Notes under the pieces: model-generated
What the model saw: only the letters and a program-made list of their open reading frames with translations
The model's database searches: none
What the model was told of the DNA's origin: nothing
Program-made: the position numbers and the translations under genes
Source of the DNA: Flammeovirgaceae bacterium UBA7330
GTDB taxonomy: Bacteria > Bacteroidota > Bacteroidia > Cytophagales > Cyclobacteriaceae
DNA length: 64,000 nt
NCBI GenBank assembly: GCA_002471275.1
Contig: DKPQ01000023.1
Coordinates: forward strand, 351,775-415,774
Reading direction: 5' to 3'
Shown here: positions 7,334 through 15,943 of the stretch, piece after piece
How the letters are laid out: every line of letters starts with the position of its first letter
How positions within the stretch are numbered: position 1 is the stretch's first letter

Positions 7334-7783
7334 TTATTTTTTGATACCAGATAGGTATTTGGAAAGACGGTCAATGTTCTCCACCAGTCCAACATCAGCC
7401 TTAAAAGCCCTAATGGTTTCCTCCATTGTGGGAACGGAATCAAAAACATTTTGCCAGACGACCTTTGTTTGGTCACCCATTGGATAAAGCTGCACTACAA
7501 TGGTAAACCGGGGATGTTGCCTGTGTTCCATCACCAGCTTTTCCTGCGGCTTCACCTCCACGTAGTGGTAATAATTGATAAAGTCTGTTCCGTCAGGACC
7601 ATGCATGGTAAAGTCCCAGATACCACCTTCTTTCACATCCATCTTTCTGATGGTATTGGTAAAACCCACCGGTCCCCACCAGACACTAATGTGTTCGGGA
7701 CTGGTAAGAACTTTCCATACCAGGTCTACAGGAGCGTTGAAGGTCCTGGATATTTCCATTGATCGTTTGCTGATATCTTCCAT
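7334..7783 (-). CDS. SRPBCC (AHSA1-like) family protein
   Basis: A 149-residue START/Bet v1-fold protein with the AHSA1 pattern: SRTFNAPVDLVWKVLTSPEHISVWWGP near the N-terminus, KEGGIWDFTMHGPDG in the middle, and a C-terminal helix ending 'NIDRLSKYLSG'. These proteins have a ligand-binding cavity and are very often encoded beside an ArsR regulator. The ATG follows the ArsR stop codon with no spacer, so the two are translationally coupled. Ligand unknown. Confidence 0.9.
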   Translation of the reverse strand: MEDISKRSMEISRTFNAPVDLVWKVLTSPEHISVWWGPVGFTNTIRKMDVKEGGIWDFTMHGPDGTDFINYYHYVEVKPQEKLVMEHRQHPRFTIVVQLYPMGDQTKVVWQNVFDSVPTMEETIRAFKADVGLVENIDRLSKYLSGIKK

Positions 7784-8110
7784 CTATTTTCTTTTGGGTT
7801 TTGATTGTAACTCGTTCAGCAGGCTATCCATCCTGTCCAGCCGATCATTCCAAAGGGCTCGAAAGGGTTCAAGCCAGTCCGCCACCTCTGTAAGCTTTTG
7901 CGCCTCCAGCTGACAATACCGCTCACGTCCCTCCTGCTCAATGCGGATCACCTCACATTCCTGCAGGAATTTCACATGCAGTGACACAGCCTGCCTGGTC
8001 ATATCAAACTGCTCTGCCAGATCATTCACCTTTTTTCGCTCCCTGGTCAGCGACATTAGGATCTGTCTGCGGGTGGGATCTGCTATGGCCTGGTATACAT
8101 CTCGTCTCAT
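7784..8110 (-). CDS. ArsR-family winged-helix regulator (module 1)
   Basis: A 108-residue protein with the AIADPTRRQIL start of helix 1 (about 9-19), a recognition helix at FDMTRQAVSLHVKFL (about 35-49) and the wing QEGRERYCQL. There is no Cys metal site of the ArsR type, which fits the SRPBCC-linked subgroup that does not sense metal. It is a close relative of the regulator at 57175-57504. Two copies of a palindrome just upstream (8130-8145, 8157-8172) are the likely autoregulatory operator. Confidence 0.93.
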   Translation of the reverse strand: MRRDVYQAIADPTRRQILMSLTRERKKVNDLAEQFDMTRQAVSLHVKFLQECEVIRIEQEGRERYCQLEAQKLTEVADWLEPFRALWNDRLDRMDSLLNELQSKPKRK

Positions 8111-8129
8111 AAGAAATGGAATATATTGC

Positions 8130-8172
8130 GCAAGTTATTGCTTGCTTATTAAATATGCAAGAGATTGCTTGC
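8130..8172 (-). promoter_or_regulatory. Double palindromic operator GCAAG-N6-CTTGC
   Basis: Two sites, GCAAGTTATTGCTTGC (8130-8145) and GCAAGAGATTGCTTGC (8157-8172), have identical arms and centres 27 bases apart. They lie 20-62 bases upstream of the ArsR start codon. The 5-6-5 architecture fits a winged-helix dimer, and the sister module at 56684-57541 uses the same geometry with one changed arm base. Confidence 0.8.
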
Positions 8173-8299
8173 GTAAGGTGAGATTTTATTAAAACCTTGC
8201 TGCAATTTCCTGCAAACAGGCTTTTAATATCATGGGTCTGAGGCTTCCGTGACCTTTTTCCGTGTCCGATTTTTACAAGACTTTCTATAGTACAACACC

Positions 8300-8307
8300 G
8301 ATCTTTG
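8300..8307 (+). promoter_or_regulatory. Possible -7 box for the FGE-like/T9SS operon
   Basis: GATCTTTG matches TAnnTTTG at seven of eight positions (GA instead of TA) and lies 21 bases before the ATG at 8329. No clear -33 box is seen. Confidence 0.35.
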
Positions 8308-8328
8308 TTATTCTAAATCACTTAAGTT

Positions 8329-9840
8329 ATGTCTAAAAACGTCCTCATTACTCTTTTATCCTTTCTGTCTACCCTGGCTTTGGGAAACGGTCTTGTGATC
8401 AGTAACCTTAGCGTCAACGAATCTTATACTCAGGCAACATTTGATATTGCCTGGGAGAATTCATGGCGTCAGACTGAGCGATTCCACGATGCGGTGTGGG
8501 TCTACCTTAAATACAGACCTGATAATGGCAATCAGTGGGAGCATGCTCACATTAGTGGTGGGACGGCAGGTGGCAACCTTGAACTGGTCCCTCAGACAGA
8601 TGAAAAAGGCATATTTATTCGCAATGCAGCTGATTTTTCTGGTAATGTCAGCGCTACATCAATCACCCTGGATATACTGGTAGATGAAAACATCGCCATA
8701 TACCCGGACTTTGAGATTTATGGGATTGAAATGGTCTATGTACCGGAAGGTCCATTCTTTGTTGGTGATGGAAGCGAAACCAGTTTAGGTGCTGATTCGG
8801 TCATTTTTGATGGGTCATTGTATGACACTGAAGGCAAGGACCCTTACATTACCCTTATCGACAACCCGGGTGAAGTGAATTTCGATTACCCTGAACTAAG
8901 AGTGCCAGCTGCTTATCCTAATGGGTTTGACGCTTTCTATTGCATGAAGTATCCGTTCACGCAAAAGCAATTTGTTGACTTCCTGAATCAGCTTTCATAT
9001 GACGACCAAGCCTTGATCATCCAGGCAGATTATGCCAGTGACAACCCTGACCCACAATATCCCTTCGGTAAAGACTTCAGACAGGGGATCTACAGAAGGA
9101 TCGACTCCACGAATGTTTTGGGAGGGAATATCTATACCTGCAACCTTAATGATGATGGTGTTTACAACAATTCAGATGACGGTGAACACCTTGCAGCCAG
9201 CTTTAGGGTAGATCCCAGAATGTCTGAGGCAGGAGCCGCAGATGCTTATGCCATTGAAGCTTTTTTGCGAATGCTCAACTGGACCGGACTGAGACCTATG
9301 AGTGAACTGGAATATGAAAAAGCTTCACGGGGTCCGCTAAGTCCCATTTCCGGCGAGTTTGCATGGGGCGCTCCCAAATACCTGGATCTGATACCAGGAA
9401 ATATCGCGAATGCAGGCACTGAGTCTGAGAGCTATGTAGAAGATGCTGAGTTTTATCAATACTTAAGCTTCAATATGGCTCACCGTGTAGGCATGTTTGC
9501 TGAATCCGGAACGGACCGTTTGGATGCCCAGGCCTCATATTGGGGAATACAGGATCTCTCCGGCAATGGTTATCCCCTACTAATATCAATTTATAATGAC
9601 GTATTCAATGGTAGTCTTGGAACTGGATCTGTTAAGAGTTATCCGCTTAGCTGGACTCGAGAAGAATTATTCTATCAGTACATTGATTTATATTTTAACT
9701 CCAGAATAGCGGTATCTGAAGTGCTAGCGCCATATACCGCAACTAATAATATTTTTGGACTAGGTGGAACAATCAATTTTCAGTACATCCCCGGAAATGG
9801 TATCAATTTAGGCATTCTTAAGGGCCGTGGCGTACGATAA
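8329..9840 (+). CDS. Exported formylglycine-generating-enzyme-like (SUMF1-fold) protein
   Basis: A 503-residue protein with a Sec signal (cleavage near LALG, residue 19), a beta-sandwich-like N-terminal part (about 20-130) and then an FGE/SUMF1-fold domain: YGIEMVYVPEGPFFVGDG, YCMKYPFTQKQFVDFLNQL and GLRPMSELEYEKASRG. The C-terminal part is degenerate. The usual EW and RGGSW blocks and the catalytic cysteine pair of true FGEs are not visible, and the domain ends GRGVR in place of the usual GFR. It is therefore probably a structural or binding protein, as GldJ/GldK are, rather than a sulfatase activator. The stop lies 2 bases before the next gene. Confidence 0.85.
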   Translation: MSKNVLITLLSFLSTLALGNGLVISNLSVNESYTQATFDIAWENSWRQTERFHDAVWVYLKYRPDNGNQWEHAHISGGTAGGNLELVPQTDEKGIFIRNAADFSGNVSATSITLDILVDENIAIYPDFEIYGIEMVYVPEGPFFVGDGSETSLGADSVIFDGSLYDTEGKDPYITLIDNPGEVNFDYPELRVPAAYPNGFDAFYCMKYPFTQKQFVDFLNQLSYDDQALIIQADYASDNPDPQYPFGKDFRQGIYRRIDSTNVLGGNIYTCNLNDDGVYNNSDDGEHLAASFRVDPRMSEAGAADAYAIEAFLRMLNWTGLRPMSELEYEKASRGPLSPISGEFAWGAPKYLDLIPGNIANAGTESESYVEDAEFYQYLSFNMAHRVGMFAESGTDRLDAQASYWGIQDLSGNGYPLLISIYNDVFNGSLGTGSVKSYPLSWTREELFYQYIDLYFNSRIAVSEVLAPYTATNNIFGLGGTINFQYIPGNGINLGILKGRGVR

Positions 9841-9842
9841 GT

Positions 9843-12800
9843 ATGAGATTTCTTTTCTCCATACTCATTCTAGTGGCTGCTTATACATCAATGGCCCAGC
9901 CTTCCGGCTCCTGGCTCAATGATTTTCGCATGCCGGGGCTTAGCCAGGGCAATATCTCAGCAATGGTGGCTGATGAAAATTATGTCTACATCCTGGACAA
10001 TACCTGGGCTGGAGAATTTGGTGGAGATACTCAGCTAAAAAAGTTTGTTCGGTTTGACGGTGAAAACTATGAACAGCTGGGTGGTTTTTTCAAATGTACT
10101 TCATGTGGCAGAGGATATCAAACCAGCATGATTATGGACTCCCAGGGTAATATTTATATTGCTGGATTTTTTGAAGGAGCTTTCAATGAAGATGGCAGCT
10201 ATGTGGAGAGTCCCAATCTGATTCGATGGAATACTTCGCAAAACGAATGGGAAGCGCTTTCTAACGGGCTCAACTCATGGCGGATCAATGCCCTGGAAAT
10301 CATCGGGGATTCCCTGTACATCGGCGGTAGACAGATCTATCAAGTTACTCAACCGGATTTATCCACTCTGGATGTGAGTCTTGTGGCCTCCATGCATCTT
10401 TCCACCAGGGAGTGGTCTGCCATGGATGGGGGTGTTTTTCAGGAATTCAATATCGAAGCCATAGTCTATGACATTGAGGCAGATGGTGACGGCAATCTTT
10501 TTGTAGGAGGAAATATCAACCAGGCTGGAAGTGATTCAATCAGTTTTTTCAGTGTAATTAAGTGGGATCCTGAAAACGGTTCCTGGGTTCCTACCGGAGG
10601 GTTGCCTTATTTTCCATGGGACGGAGCTGATGCGCAGTCATCAACTGTTCACAGCCTGGAATATGATGCTGAAAATAACCTGATCTATGCCGGAGGATAT
10701 TTTGGCAGGAATACCGGGCCAAGAGGTTTTGCTGTGCATGATGGTACCTCATGGTCTGTCATTGGAGGTGTGGGCCAACCCCTGTCGGGAGTTTTCCGTG
10801 TCGAGGACATTTACAAAGATCCTCAGGAAAATAGAGTATACGTGGGAGGCACCTTCAACTACGAGGATGCCCGAGATGGAAACACCATCGGAAACGGCAT
10901 CGGGATATACAATCCTGCTACTTCAAGCTGGGAAGCCAACCCATTCAATGGTGGGGTGACCGGCAATGCAGCAGCTGTAAAAGCCTTCCAGAGGTTCAAC
11001 GATGAAATCTACTTTGGTGGGACATTTAGCAGTGCGGGCACTTTTAATGCCAATAACCTGGCCCGGTGGGATGGAACAAAGTGCGATGTTTTGGGTAATG
11101 GGATCCTGTCTGATCATTCAAACATCAACGATCTGGTGACATGGAACAATAAAGTTATTGCAGGTGGTTCTTTTTCAAGATTCTCAACCGACTCTGCCTA
11201 TTCTCTGGCCATTTATGACCCTGCTACTGACGAATGGAGTGAATTGGGCGGGGGGATCAAAAATACTTATGGAGGACAAGGGGAAGTAAATGATTTACAT
11301 CTGGAAGGAGACCTGTTACATGTTGCCGGAGATTTTAATGTAGCCGGAGGAATCAATACGAACGACATTGCTACCTATGACCTGTCAAGTGAAACATGGA
11401 TCACCTACGGGGATGGAATAGAGAGCACCAACGGGGCAAGACTCCACACCGTCACTGTATTTGAAGGTAATTTACTGATCGGAGGTAATTTTTCTGCTAT
11501 TGACGGGCAACCTGCAGATTATCTAGCCATTTACGACGGATCTTCATGGTCTGAACTGGGAGATGTTGACTACCCGGTGCTCTCCCTCTTCGTTGATGAC
11601 ACCGTATTGTACGTAGGAGGACAGTTTAGTTCTATAAACGGGAATACCAAAATACGGAAAATTGGAGCATACTCCGATGGCTCCTTCCACCCCCTGGCCA
11701 GAGGATTGGACAATAGCGTGCTGAGCATAAACAAAGACCCCAGGTCCGGGGCTATCCTGATAGGCGGACTATTTGGCAAAGCCTTTGACAGGGACAATAA
11801 TGCGATGACAGTAGACGGTATCGTAGCCTGGAATGATAGTACCTGGCTGCCATTTGCAGGCATTCTGGATGGTTACAGAAGAGTGGAAGAAATATTTGTA
11901 GGTGAAGATAACGCCATTCTGATTGCAGGTAGGTTCGAGACCCTCAATGGGGAAATATTTAACAACCTGGCTTTTTTTGATGGCTGTGAATTTCACCCCT
12001 TTGATGAGGGTACAACTGGAGAAGATGATATCATCAAGAGTGTGACCATGTTAGGAGACACACTTTTTGTGGGTGGCTCATTTACCAATGCCAGTGGATA
12101 CCCCTCTTTTGGTTTTGGGGCCTACGCACTTTCTTCACTGCCCTTTAACACTGAATGCATACCAGAAATTAATTTTGATGCGACTTATTACAGCTGTGAG
12201 ACTCAATTGGACACACTTGCGTTGCCTGAAGGGCTTTATGCTTATGAATGGAGTACCGGATCTGACTCTGCATCAGCAGTATTTAATTCCTCAGGGAATT
12301 ACTATGTAACTGCCCATTCTATATTAGGATATGTCACAAAAGACACTTTTACATTTGTCTATGAAAAACCGATGGATTTTTCATTAGGCAATGACACTAC
12401 GCTGGTAGGTGGATTTTCGGTGACTGCACCCAACAACACTTTTTATACCTATGAATGGAATACAGGGGACACCCTCAACTCCATCAATGTCTACACATCG
12501 GGAGAATATGGTTTAAATCTTATCACGAGGGGAGGCTGCCTTTCTTCCGACTCTATAGTAGTAAACATTACTGCCTTACCAGGCTATGCCGGAGGTCCGG
12601 GTAGTGGTTTCACAGACCATCATGAAGAAAGTTCATCAGCACTTCATGCCTACAATGGAGGCGCGGGCCATGGTTTTCACAGCCTTTTCTCTTTAAATAA
12701 TACCAGCAGTTCTTTTTATCAGGGCGGAGCTGGTGACGGGAGTGAAAGATATCTGATTCAAACAGATGGAAACCTGCTTGCTTATCAGGGGGGTCAAAAT

Positions 12801-13316
12801 GATGGGTATGGGCAGATGAGTTTGACCAATCCTCTTTCCCTGTCCATTTTTTCAGGTGGACCAAAGGATGGAAATCACCAAAGCTCACTACTCAGCTCAG
12901 GCTCATTGGAAATCTATGAAGGTAGCAGCGGACAAGGGTACCAATCACTCATTTCAGGAGCCTTAAAATCTCTTACCATCTATGCTGGTGGACAGGCAGA
13001 TGGATATGCCGCAACATTCTACCTAGCCCAGGAAGTCCTGCGAGCGGTAGAAAAAGAAAACAAAACCAACCTGGCAAAAGTTTACCCAAACCCACTCACC
13101 CAAAACAAGCTCACCATTGAGCTACCACAATTCTATCAACAAGGTGAGGTTAGCTTTTTCAACTTACAAGGCCAAAAAGTATTTAAACAAAACTTTTCCA
13201 ACGGAGATAAAATAACAATCCATCTTACCCGGACAAGTTTAAAGAGAGGGCTCTATATTATCCTGATTCAGGCAGGTAATGATCAATATGAATCCAAAGT
13301 AATTTATCATTATTGA
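9843..13316 (+). CDS. Large T9SS cargo protein (beta-propeller, Ig-like, 22-residue repeats, sorting domain)
   Basis: A 1157-residue protein. It has a Sec signal ending SMA/Q (about residue 19), then about 740 residues of propeller-like repeats with recurrent 'LYVGGxF' and 'WDGTxW/WxxLGGG' blocks. Ig-like modules follow (YEWSTGSDSASAVF..SGNYYV and YEWNTGDTLNSINVYTSGEY). Next come seven repeats of exactly 22 residues (12582-13043), and last a type A T9SS sorting domain with VYPNPLTQNKLTIELP, FNLQGQKVF and LKRGLYIILIQAG. Secretion through T9SS and attachment to or release from the cell surface follow from the sorting domain. Ligand or substrate is unknown; no catalytic motif was recognised. It is co-transcribed with the FGE-like gene. 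Confidence 0.9.
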   Translation: MRFLFSILILVAAYTSMAQPSGSWLNDFRMPGLSQGNISAMVADENYVYILDNTWAGEFGGDTQLKKFVRFDGENYEQLGGFFKCTSCGRGYQTSMIMDSQGNIYIAGFFEGAFNEDGSYVESPNLIRWNTSQNEWEALSNGLNSWRINALEIIGDSLYIGGRQIYQVTQPDLSTLDVSLVASMHLSTREWSAMDGGVFQEFNIEAIVYDIEADGDGNLFVGGNINQAGSDSISFFSVIKWDPENGSWVPTGGLPYFPWDGADAQSSTVHSLEYDAENNLIYAGGYFGRNTGPRGFAVHDGTSWSVIGGVGQPLSGVFRVEDIYKDPQENRVYVGGTFNYEDARDGNTIGNGIGIYNPATSSWEANPFNGGVTGNAAAVKAFQRFNDEIYFGGTFSSAGTFNANNLARWDGTKCDVLGNGILSDHSNINDLVTWNNKVIAGGSFSRFSTDSAYSLAIYDPATDEWSELGGGIKNTYGGQGEVNDLHLEGDLLHVAGDFNVAGGINTNDIATYDLSSETWITYGDGIESTNGARLHTVTVFEGNLLIGGNFSAIDGQPADYLAIYDGSSWSELGDVDYPVLSLFVDDTVLYVGGQFSSINGNTKIRKIGAYSDGSFHPLARGLDNSVLSINKDPRSGAILIGGLFGKAFDRDNNAMTVDGIVAWNDSTWLPFAGILDGYRRVEEIFVGEDNAILIAGRFETLNGEIFNNLAFFDGCEFHPFDEGTTGEDDIIKSVTMLGDTLFVGGSFTNASGYPSFGFGAYALSSLPFNTECIPEINFDATYYSCETQLDTLALPEGLYAYEWSTGSDSASAVFNSSGNYYVTAHSILGYVTKDTFTFVYEKPMDFSLGNDTTLVGGFSVTAPNNTFYTYEWNTGDTLNSINVYTSGEYGLNLITRGGCLSSDSIVVNITALPGYAGGPGSGFTDHHEESSSALHAYNGGAGHGFHSLFSLNNTSSSFYQGGAGDGSERYLIQTDGNLLAYQGGQNDGYGQMSLTNPLSLSIFSGGPKDGNHQSSLLSSGSLEIYEGSSGQGYQSLISGALKSLTIYAGGQADGYAATFYLAQEVLRAVEKENKTNLAKVYPNPLTQNKLTIELPQFYQQGEVSFFNLQGQKVFKQNFSNGDKITIHLTRTSLKRGLYIILIQAGNDQYESKVIYHY
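12582..13043 (+). repeat. Seven in-frame 22-residue (66-bp) repeats
   Basis: The encoded repeats start GYAGGPGSGF, AYNGGAGHGF, FYQGGAGDGS, AYQGGQNDGY, IFSGGPKDGN, IYEGSSGQGY and IYAGGQADGY. Each of the first six is followed by exactly 12 more residues; the seventh runs into the sorting-domain linker. The DNA is diverged, so the periodicity is kept by selection on the protein. The GG-x-x-DGY core suggests a tight turn, perhaps Ca-binding or solenoid-forming. Confidence 0.85.
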
Positions 13317-13329
13317 GAAATTTCTCAAT
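13312..13329. promoter_or_regulatory. 18-bp perfect palindrome before the AraC gene
   Basis: ATTGAGAAATTTCTCAAT overlaps the stop codon of the T9SS gene and ends 9 bases before the AraC ATG. It is either an operator for the adjacent regulator or a small hairpin without a T-tract. Confidence 0.5.
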
Positions 13330-13338
13330 TTTGGGCGA

Positions 13339-14139
13339 ATGAACGAGCATAAACCCACCTTTCAATTCGTAGAGCCTGAACCTCAGCATAAGGATGTTAT
13401 CAGACGGGTCATCCTGGGTTTTTCCGATCATCCGGTTGATATGCGATTGCCCATCCGCCCAACAGGATTTGCTTACCTCACCTATTCCCGATACCCTCAG
13501 GATATTGTTCTGCATTTTTCCAACGAAAAACTGAAGCCAGAGGGAAAACTTGGCATGGCCAACCAAATATTTAAAGAACATCCATATTTTCATATCAAAG
13601 GAAGATTCTATCAAATTGGCATCGAAGTATTACCTCATATTCCATACATATTATTTGGTCTATCCGGGACACAGTTGCTAAACAAGGCACATGTCTTTCC
13701 TCCTGATGCCACAAATATCCATCAACTAACAGGAGAATTGGACCAAATTGAAGAACCTATTGAGGTAGCTCTTGCCATGCAAAGATTTCTCCGTGAAAAC
13801 ATTGAGCGTGTCAAGACTGAACATGCTATTGAAAAAATGTTGCAGGATATCTACGACTCCCATGGGAAAATTCAAGTCAGTGATCTTGCTGATAAGTATC
13901 ATATTAGTCCCAGACACCAACAAAGATTGTTTAAAAAGTATATCGGACTCACTCCTAAACAATATGCCATGGTGATCCAATTCAACCATGTACAGCAAAA
14001 GTTCCTTAATGGTACCACGAGCTTTGAGAACTACCATGATCAGGCACACTTCACTAAAATATGCAAACGTATCACCGGGTTTACTCCTCTTGAATTCATG
14101 AAGTCCAACAATGACTTCCTGTTTGAGTATCTGAAGTGA
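13339..14139 (+). CDS. AraC-family transcriptional regulator
   Basis: A 266-residue protein with an N-terminal ligand-binding-type region (about 1-150, including IRPTGFAYLTYSRYP) and a C-terminal AraC helix-turn-helix pair (about 165-262: VSDLADKYHISPRHQQRLFKKYIGLTPKQYAMVIQF, and QAHFTKICKRITGFTPLEFM). The DUF6597-like N-terminus is common in Bacteroidota AraC proteins. It begins 22 bases after the T9SS gene on the same strand and may control that pair. Effector unknown. Confidence 0.9.
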   Translation: MNEHKPTFQFVEPEPQHKDVIRRVILGFSDHPVDMRLPIRPTGFAYLTYSRYPQDIVLHFSNEKLKPEGKLGMANQIFKEHPYFHIKGRFYQIGIEVLPHIPYILFGLSGTQLLNKAHVFPPDATNIHQLTGELDQIEEPIEVALAMQRFLRENIERVKTEHAIEKMLQDIYDSHGKIQVSDLADKYHISPRHQQRLFKKYIGLTPKQYAMVIQFNHVQQKFLNGTTSFENYHDQAHFTKICKRITGFTPLEFMKSNNDFLFEYLK

Positions 14140-14269
14140 CCACAGCATTGTCAATCACAAATGGCATAGATAGCTCATCAGACCAATCATTCAATCATCA
14201 GACATTCCTGACAGTTTCGTACAAGAGATTTTGGTAACTTTATTTAGTTCTAATCTTTATTCAGGCTAA

Positions 14270-14494
14270 ATGGAAAATAAGAATCGAATTGACCATCTAA
14301 AATTAGTTCTTTCTGAATTGATCCATTCTAATGTGCTTTCAGAAAAGAAATTAACACTCATGAATGAGCATTTATCCCTTACAAAAAGCAGGGTTTCTTC
14401 TTTGGAGAAAGTATATGTGATTTCAACAATTGTACTCTCACTTGTTGGTGGCGGAGTGATATTCGCAGTATTGAAGATTTATGGATTAGCATAA
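14270..14494 (+). CDS. Small coiled-coil membrane protein
   Basis: A 74-residue protein with a charged amphipathic N-terminal stretch (about 1-45, likely coiled coil) followed by one transmembrane segment (about 49-70, IVLSLVGGGVIFAVLKIY). Not recognised. The clean hydrophobic segment and coiled-coil pattern support a real gene. A TAACTTTA box about 25 bases upstream is a possible -7 element. Confidence 0.55.
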   Translation: MENKNRIDHLKLVLSELIHSNVLSEKKLTLMNEHLSLTKSRVSSLEKVYVISTIVLSLVGGGVIFAVLKIYGLA

Positions 14495-14541
14495 TCAAAC
14501 TTCCCCTCTATCGTTTTTGATCCATTCAATGGGATGTACTG

Positions 14542-14823
14542 AGCGTGGACTTCCCCTGTCAGTATGTGTTTTCCCTATCGAAGTATGCATTTTCCCTTAC
14601 TGAGTATGCGTTTTCCCCAGTCAAGTATGGACTTTCCTCAATGGAGTACACTCTCGGGAAATTAAAGTATGCTCGGAGGAAACTAAAGTGCGTTCTCGGG
14701 AAGCCAAAGTACGCACCCGGGAAACTAAAGTATGCTCGCGGGAATGTTAAGTATGCTCTGGGGAAGTCTGAGTACGCCTTGGGGCAACCTGAGTATCCTT
14801 TCGGGAAAGTAAACTATGCGTAA
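14542..14823. repeat. 21-bp tandem repeat array with a core that changes orientation
   Basis: Twelve contiguous 21-bp units run from 14561 to 14812, with a degenerate unit before and a partial one after. All units begin AGTA(T/C)G or close to it. Units 1-4 carry a TTTCCC-type core; units 5-12 carry GGGAA instead. The array fills the gap between the convergent small membrane-protein gene and hisB. It stays open in one frame (heptapeptide K-Y-A-L-G-K-L style) because 21 is a multiple of 3, but coding is doubtful. Apart from the array, nothing else is seen in this 340-base gap. Confidence 0.9.
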
Positions 14824-14834
14824 GGACTCAATAT

Positions 14835-15929
14835 CTACAACACCCCCTTCGTGCTCGGCAGACTTCCCAGTTCATCCTGATTTTTCTTCACTGCCATCTT
14901 GATAGCCTTGGCAAAGCCTTTGAAAATCGCCTCTATCTTATGATGCTCGTTATCACCCTCTGCCTTGATATTCAGGTTGCATTTGGATGTGTCTGAGAAG
15001 GATTTGAAGAAATGTGAGAATAGCTCCGTAGGCAGCTCACCCACCTTTTCGCGCTTAAACTCAGCTTCCCAGATCAGCCATGGACGTCCACCAAAATCGA
15101 TGGCCACCTGGGCCAGTACGTCATCCATAGGGAGCATGAACCCATAGCGCTGAATGCCTCTTTTACCGCCAAGCGCCTTTAAAAAAGCTTCACCCAGGGC
15201 CAGGGCTGTGTCTTCAACCGTATGATGCTCATCGATGTGCAAGTCTCCATTCACTTTGATATCCAGGTCGATACCACCATGCTTGCCCAGCTGGTCCAAC
15301 ATGTGATCAAAGAAGCCAATACCGGTCTCAATATGGGTTTTTCCTTCCCCATCAAGGTTGATGTCAATGGTAATGTCAGTTTCTTTTGTTTTCCTGACGA
15401 CGGAAGCTTTCCTGGGCTTTTGTACCAGGAATTCATAGATCTCTTTCCAGCTCAGGGTTGTCAAGGCAGAATCAGTAACCTGTTCTCCCCAGAGGTGGAT
15501 GGCCTGGCAACCCAGGTTTTTGGCTAGTTGCACATCAGTAAGTCTGTCCCCCAGTACATAGGAGTTCTTGATGTCATATTCCCCATTTAAATAACCGGTC
15601 AACATGCCGATTCCGGGCTTTCTGTTTGGGTGGTTGTCTTTTTCGAAGTGCTCATCGATGTGAATGGCATCAAATTTCACACCCTCTCGTTCCAGTGCTT
15701 CAACAATAAAATTCTGAACCGGCCAGAAATCTTCGTCCGGCCATGAAGGTGTGCCCAGCCCATCCTGGTTGGTCACCATCACAAATAAGTAATCAGACTC
15801 ATGCCTGATCTTGCGCATGTACTGAAATACCTCAGGAAGAAATTTGAGCTTATCGATGCGCTCAATCTTTTCGTCTTCAGTCTCTTCTATGATGGTGCCG
15901 TCCCGGTCGATGAATAATATTGGTCTCAT
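14835..15929 (-). CDS. hisB: Bifunctional histidinol-phosphatase / imidazoleglycerol-phosphate dehydratase
   Basis: A 364-residue fusion. The N-terminal HAD phosphatase domain (about 1-165) has FIDRDGTII with the two catalytic Asp (8 and 10), and the C-terminal IGPD domain (about 175-364) has ETGIGFFDHMLDQ, DEHHTVED and a second EHHKIEA metal-ligand block. It catalyses steps 6 and 8 of histidine synthesis. The fused form is known from Enterobacteria and Bacteroidota. Last gene of the hisGDCB run, 14 bases after hisC. Confidence 0.97.
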   Translation of the reverse strand: MRPILFIDRDGTIIEETEDEKIERIDKLKFLPEVFQYMRKIRHESDYLFVMVTNQDGLGTPSWPDEDFWPVQNFIVEALEREGVKFDAIHIDEHFEKDNHPNRKPGIGMLTGYLNGEYDIKNSYVLGDRLTDVQLAKNLGCQAIHLWGEQVTDSALTTLSWKEIYEFLVQKPRKASVVRKTKETDITIDINLDGEGKTHIETGIGFFDHMLDQLGKHGGIDLDIKVNGDLHIDEHHTVEDTALALGEAFLKALGGKRGIQRYGFMLPMDDVLAQVAIDFGGRPWLIWEAEFKREKVGELPTELFSHFFKSFSDTSKCNLNIKAEGDNEHHKIEAIFKGFAKAIKMAVKKNQDELGSLPSTKGVL

Positions 15930-15943
15930 TATTTAATTAGATA

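Noticed and set aside
14545..14823. Open frame (GTG start) coding a heptapeptide repeat over the 21-bp array
   Set aside because: It stays open because the unit length is a multiple of three; there is no ATG, no start signal, and the heptads show no sign of protein-level constraint.
14542..14823. Possible CRISPR array
   Set aside because: Units are contiguous and 21 bases long with no unique spacers between identical repeats, and no cas genes are near.
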